Program-made: the position numbers and the translations under genes
Assembly (NCBI GenBank): GCA_040285825.1
Contig: JAUPSS010000002.1
Span: 124,001-188,000 of the forward strand
From: Eukaryota sp. TZLM1-RC
Lineage: Eukaryota > Metamonada: BaSk clade
Reading direction: 5' to 3'
DNA: 64,000 bases
Notes under the pieces: model-generated
Told to the model about the DNA's origin: nothing
Databases searched by the model: none
The model's input: only the letters and a program-made list of their open reading frames with translations
Shown: one piece after another, positions 62,162 through 64,000 of the stretch
How positions within the stretch are numbered: the first letter of the stretch is position 1
How the letters are laid out: the number at the start of each line of letters is the position of its first letter

Positions 62162-62268
62162 CGGCTAGCAGCACAAATATGCAAGACAGCAGTATTCTGT
62201 TGATTAATGGTGGATGAAGATGAAACAACAAAAGATGATTCAGAACATTCTTCTGTAGAAGTTTTGCC

Positions 62269-62590
62269 TCACCTCACTTCCTCAATAAATACTAATTGTC
62301 TTTGTACGACAACACCATTGAATTTATTATTATTTAAATTGTCGTAAAAAGTAATTATTAAATTGAGACATGCTCGCTGTACCATTCTCCTGGCTGTTTT
62401 TCTGGCAAACATACAACGATGCACAAGACAACGATAAACTGTTGATATTGAAACTTTTTTGTTCAGTTCCCTTTCAATTATTCTGTCAATTTCTCTCAAA
62501 AACAACAATGGCTTTTTTCCAACAAGAGTGTGATATATTGAATGTCATTATCATTCATTTGAATTAGTGTCATAATGGCTAGGCGTGGTT
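62269..62590 (-). pseudogene. Tc1/mariner (IS630-type) transposase fragment
   Basis: Minus strand: a helix-turn-helix segment (LREIDRIIERELNKKVSISTVYRCLVHRCMFARKTARR) followed by RQLVFIEEVR. The pattern matches the end of the Tc1/mariner/IS630 DNA-binding region and the first catalytic motif, normally V-F-I-D-E; here the Asp is Glu. Homology upstream (IQMNDNDIQYITLLLE) continues in another frame to about 62590. Only about 100 codons survive; no terminal inverted repeats were seen. Confidence 0.55.
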
Positions 62591-63306
62591 CGGTGTGGTT
62601 CGGTTTCCCCTTGTTTTTTTTCAAAAAGGTCAGAAAACCATCTTTAAATGGTATTTGATTGACCCTAAACCTCAAAATACAAGAGGGCACAAGTTGACAT
62701 TAAGAAGTGTTATTCTGAGAGCAATACACAATTATGTAGTTTTTACTGATCTGCAGTAGAAATTGTGAAGAGAATTGTCTATTGCAATACTTTTACGACT
62801 TAAGTAAAGTTGAGAACAACCATTAATTAATAATGATTAATAAGTTCCAACTCTACAACTTCCACGCAATCAAAACAACTGAACACTCATCATGTAATGT
62901 GAAATTGAAAAATAACCAGCGGTTTATGTGATTTTCGCTTCATTCATTATATTAAACCCATCTTATCAAATTCATTAAACTAGAAAATTGTACATTTTTA
63001 ATAGTGTTTGAGAGTGAAAATGATAATGTATTGAGCAATTCATTTTTTGAATTTTGGATTTTTTTATTCTTGGTGCAAAACTTTTGCCACCAGCCACCAG
63101 CCATTTGAGAGTATTATGTATTATAGTCAATAAATTTAACTAAAAAAATTCTAAATACTATTTTTTGGATGGTCAATGAGTTTGTTGACACTATTTTATA
63201 TTAAATGTCCAAAATAATGGTCAACTATGTTAAAGTTGAATCACCTAAAAGATGAAGTCACACAAAAAGAAGTCAATAAACCATGAAGCAAGTTTATAAA
63301 CAAGAC
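62591..63306. other. Intergenic, no gene seen
   Basis: AT-rich; GTGGTTCGGT is repeated in tandem near 62586-62605. No other structure. Confidence 0.4.
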
Positions 63307-64000
63307 TTAGCCATTAACCACATTAGGCAAACGAAAAGCTAAAACAAAAACTAATAAATAAATAATCAAAGGCCAAACTCCAATTAAAAAAGGTGATTGA
63401 AAATAGAGAAAAAACCCAAACAGTAATCCACCACTGAGAGAACCAATCATTCTAAAAATAGAAACAGCAGAGTTCAAAGCTCCGTGAATGAGCCCCGTCT
63501 GACTGGATTTATTACAGTTGACTGTCATTGACAACGCACAAGAACCACATATCCAGCCAATAGCACAAAGAAAGATCGACAAGAACAGTACAGGCCAAGT
63601 AAGATTTTTAGAAACAAACACCGCAAAAGGACTGAGAAAATTCCCAACTCCAATACAAATTGAACCCATCATAAAAACTTTCTGTAAACTCAACCAATTC
63701 AGTAACCTCTTGAAGAACAACACTTGAAAAGATACGCATAACAGACCAAAAATTAAGAAATGGATGCCAGCTAATCGGGGTGTAAAACCCAAACCTCCTT
63801 GCTCCAAAGGTAACGTATTGAATAAAACCAAAACCACCAAAGTTGTGCCGTTTCCTAATTGATTGAAACAATAAACCAAGGAACTTTGGAGTAGAGTCTT
63901 ATCCTTGCTTATTAGCAACAAACCATTTACAAAACCCGCCTTTGACTGACATGTGGCTTTTGGATCTTCATCTGGTGAGCTGTTGAGTAAGGAGGACTCT
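63307..64000 (-). CDS. MFS transporter, C-terminal half (runs off the window)
   Basis: The frame is open from the right edge to the stop at 63307, so about 231 C-terminal residues are visible and the N-terminal half is outside. After a hydrophilic loop (SSPDEDPKATC) come roughly six membrane segments (LVVLVLFNTLPL, FLIFGLLCVSFQVLFF, VFMMGSICIGVGNFLSPFAVF, VLFLSIFLCAIGWICGSC, MIGSLSGGLLFGFFLYF, IYLLVFVLAF). QGGLGFTPRLAG and the amphipathic GLIHGALNSAVSIFRMIGSLSGG resemble the C-terminal half of ZIF1/YCR023C-like MFS proteins. The substrate cannot be told. Internal Met codons do not mark the start. Confidence 0.75.
   Translation of the reverse strand, partial: ESSLLNSSPDEDPKATCQSKAGFVNGLLLISKDKTLLQSSLVYCFNQLGNGTTLVVLVLFNTLPLEQGGLGFTPRLAGIHFLIFGLLCVSFQVLFFKRLLNWLSLQKVFMMGSICIGVGNFLSPFAVFVSKNLTWPVLFLSIFLCAIGWICGSCALSMTVNCNKSSQTGLIHGALNSAVSIFRMIGSLSGGLLFGFFLYFQSPFLIGVWPLIIYLLVFVLAFRLPNVVNG

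Overview
This window looks like a gene-dense, AT-rich stretch of nuclear DNA from a unicellular eukaryote whose lineage I cannot fix. Most host genes are single uninterrupted reading frames: VPS13, a CPSF160-like protein, a BIG/SEC7-type Arf-GEF, a NEK kinase, a fused trehalose-6-phosphate synthase/phosphatase, NAA20, CSL4, a tandem CCCH protein, a double-WW protein and an MFS transporter. TAA, TAG and TGA all end host genes, so the code appears standard. Introns are rare and tiny. One well-supported intron (31 nt, GTATGT...TACTAACAG) splits a small gene at 6608-6920, and a second 31-nt candidate restores the frame of the trehalose gene.

Layout. 1-2500: end of a Ty3/gypsy element with chromodomain that runs in from the left edge. 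2519-6530: R2-type (restriction-like endonuclease) non-LTR retrotransposons, one nearly intact. 6608-14110: host genes (small spliced gene, small basic protein, trehalose enzyme, CPSF160-like). 14.4-17.7 kb: decayed Fanzor1 (eukaryotic TnpB-like RNA-guided nuclease) preceded by a 2A-like ribosome-skipping motif. 18.2-21.8 kb: graveyard of non-LTR and LTR fragments in both orientations. 22.1-23.7 kb: NAA20 and an OB-fold gene. 24.8-25.9 kb: non-LTR fragment. 26.3-36.5 kb: VPS13 and the CCCH gene. 37.3-40.5 kb: non-LTR copies. 41.8-43.2 kb: internally deleted Ty3 element with two 83-bp LTRs. 44.4-47.6 kb: broken Ulp1-like protease, family B DNA polymerase exonuclease domain and a second Fanzor1. 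47.6-48.1 kb: small Arg-rich protein. 49.0-52.5 kb: nested retroelements and a third Fanzor end. 52.7-64 kb: host genes WW, NEK, CSL4, Arf-GEF, a Tc1/mariner-like scrap, and MFS.

The host genes do not form a pathway. They are housekeeping genes (mRNA 3'-end processing, RNA decay, lipid transfer, Golgi traffic, N-terminal acetylation, trehalose synthesis) packed tightly; NEK and CSL4 start codons are only 29 bp apart. Mobile DNA is confined to the islands between them. The most notable material is the Fanzor series: three diverged copies, one joined to protease and polymerase relics, and two ending just before a 62-bp block that is 92% identical and runs exactly to the start codon of a downstream gene.
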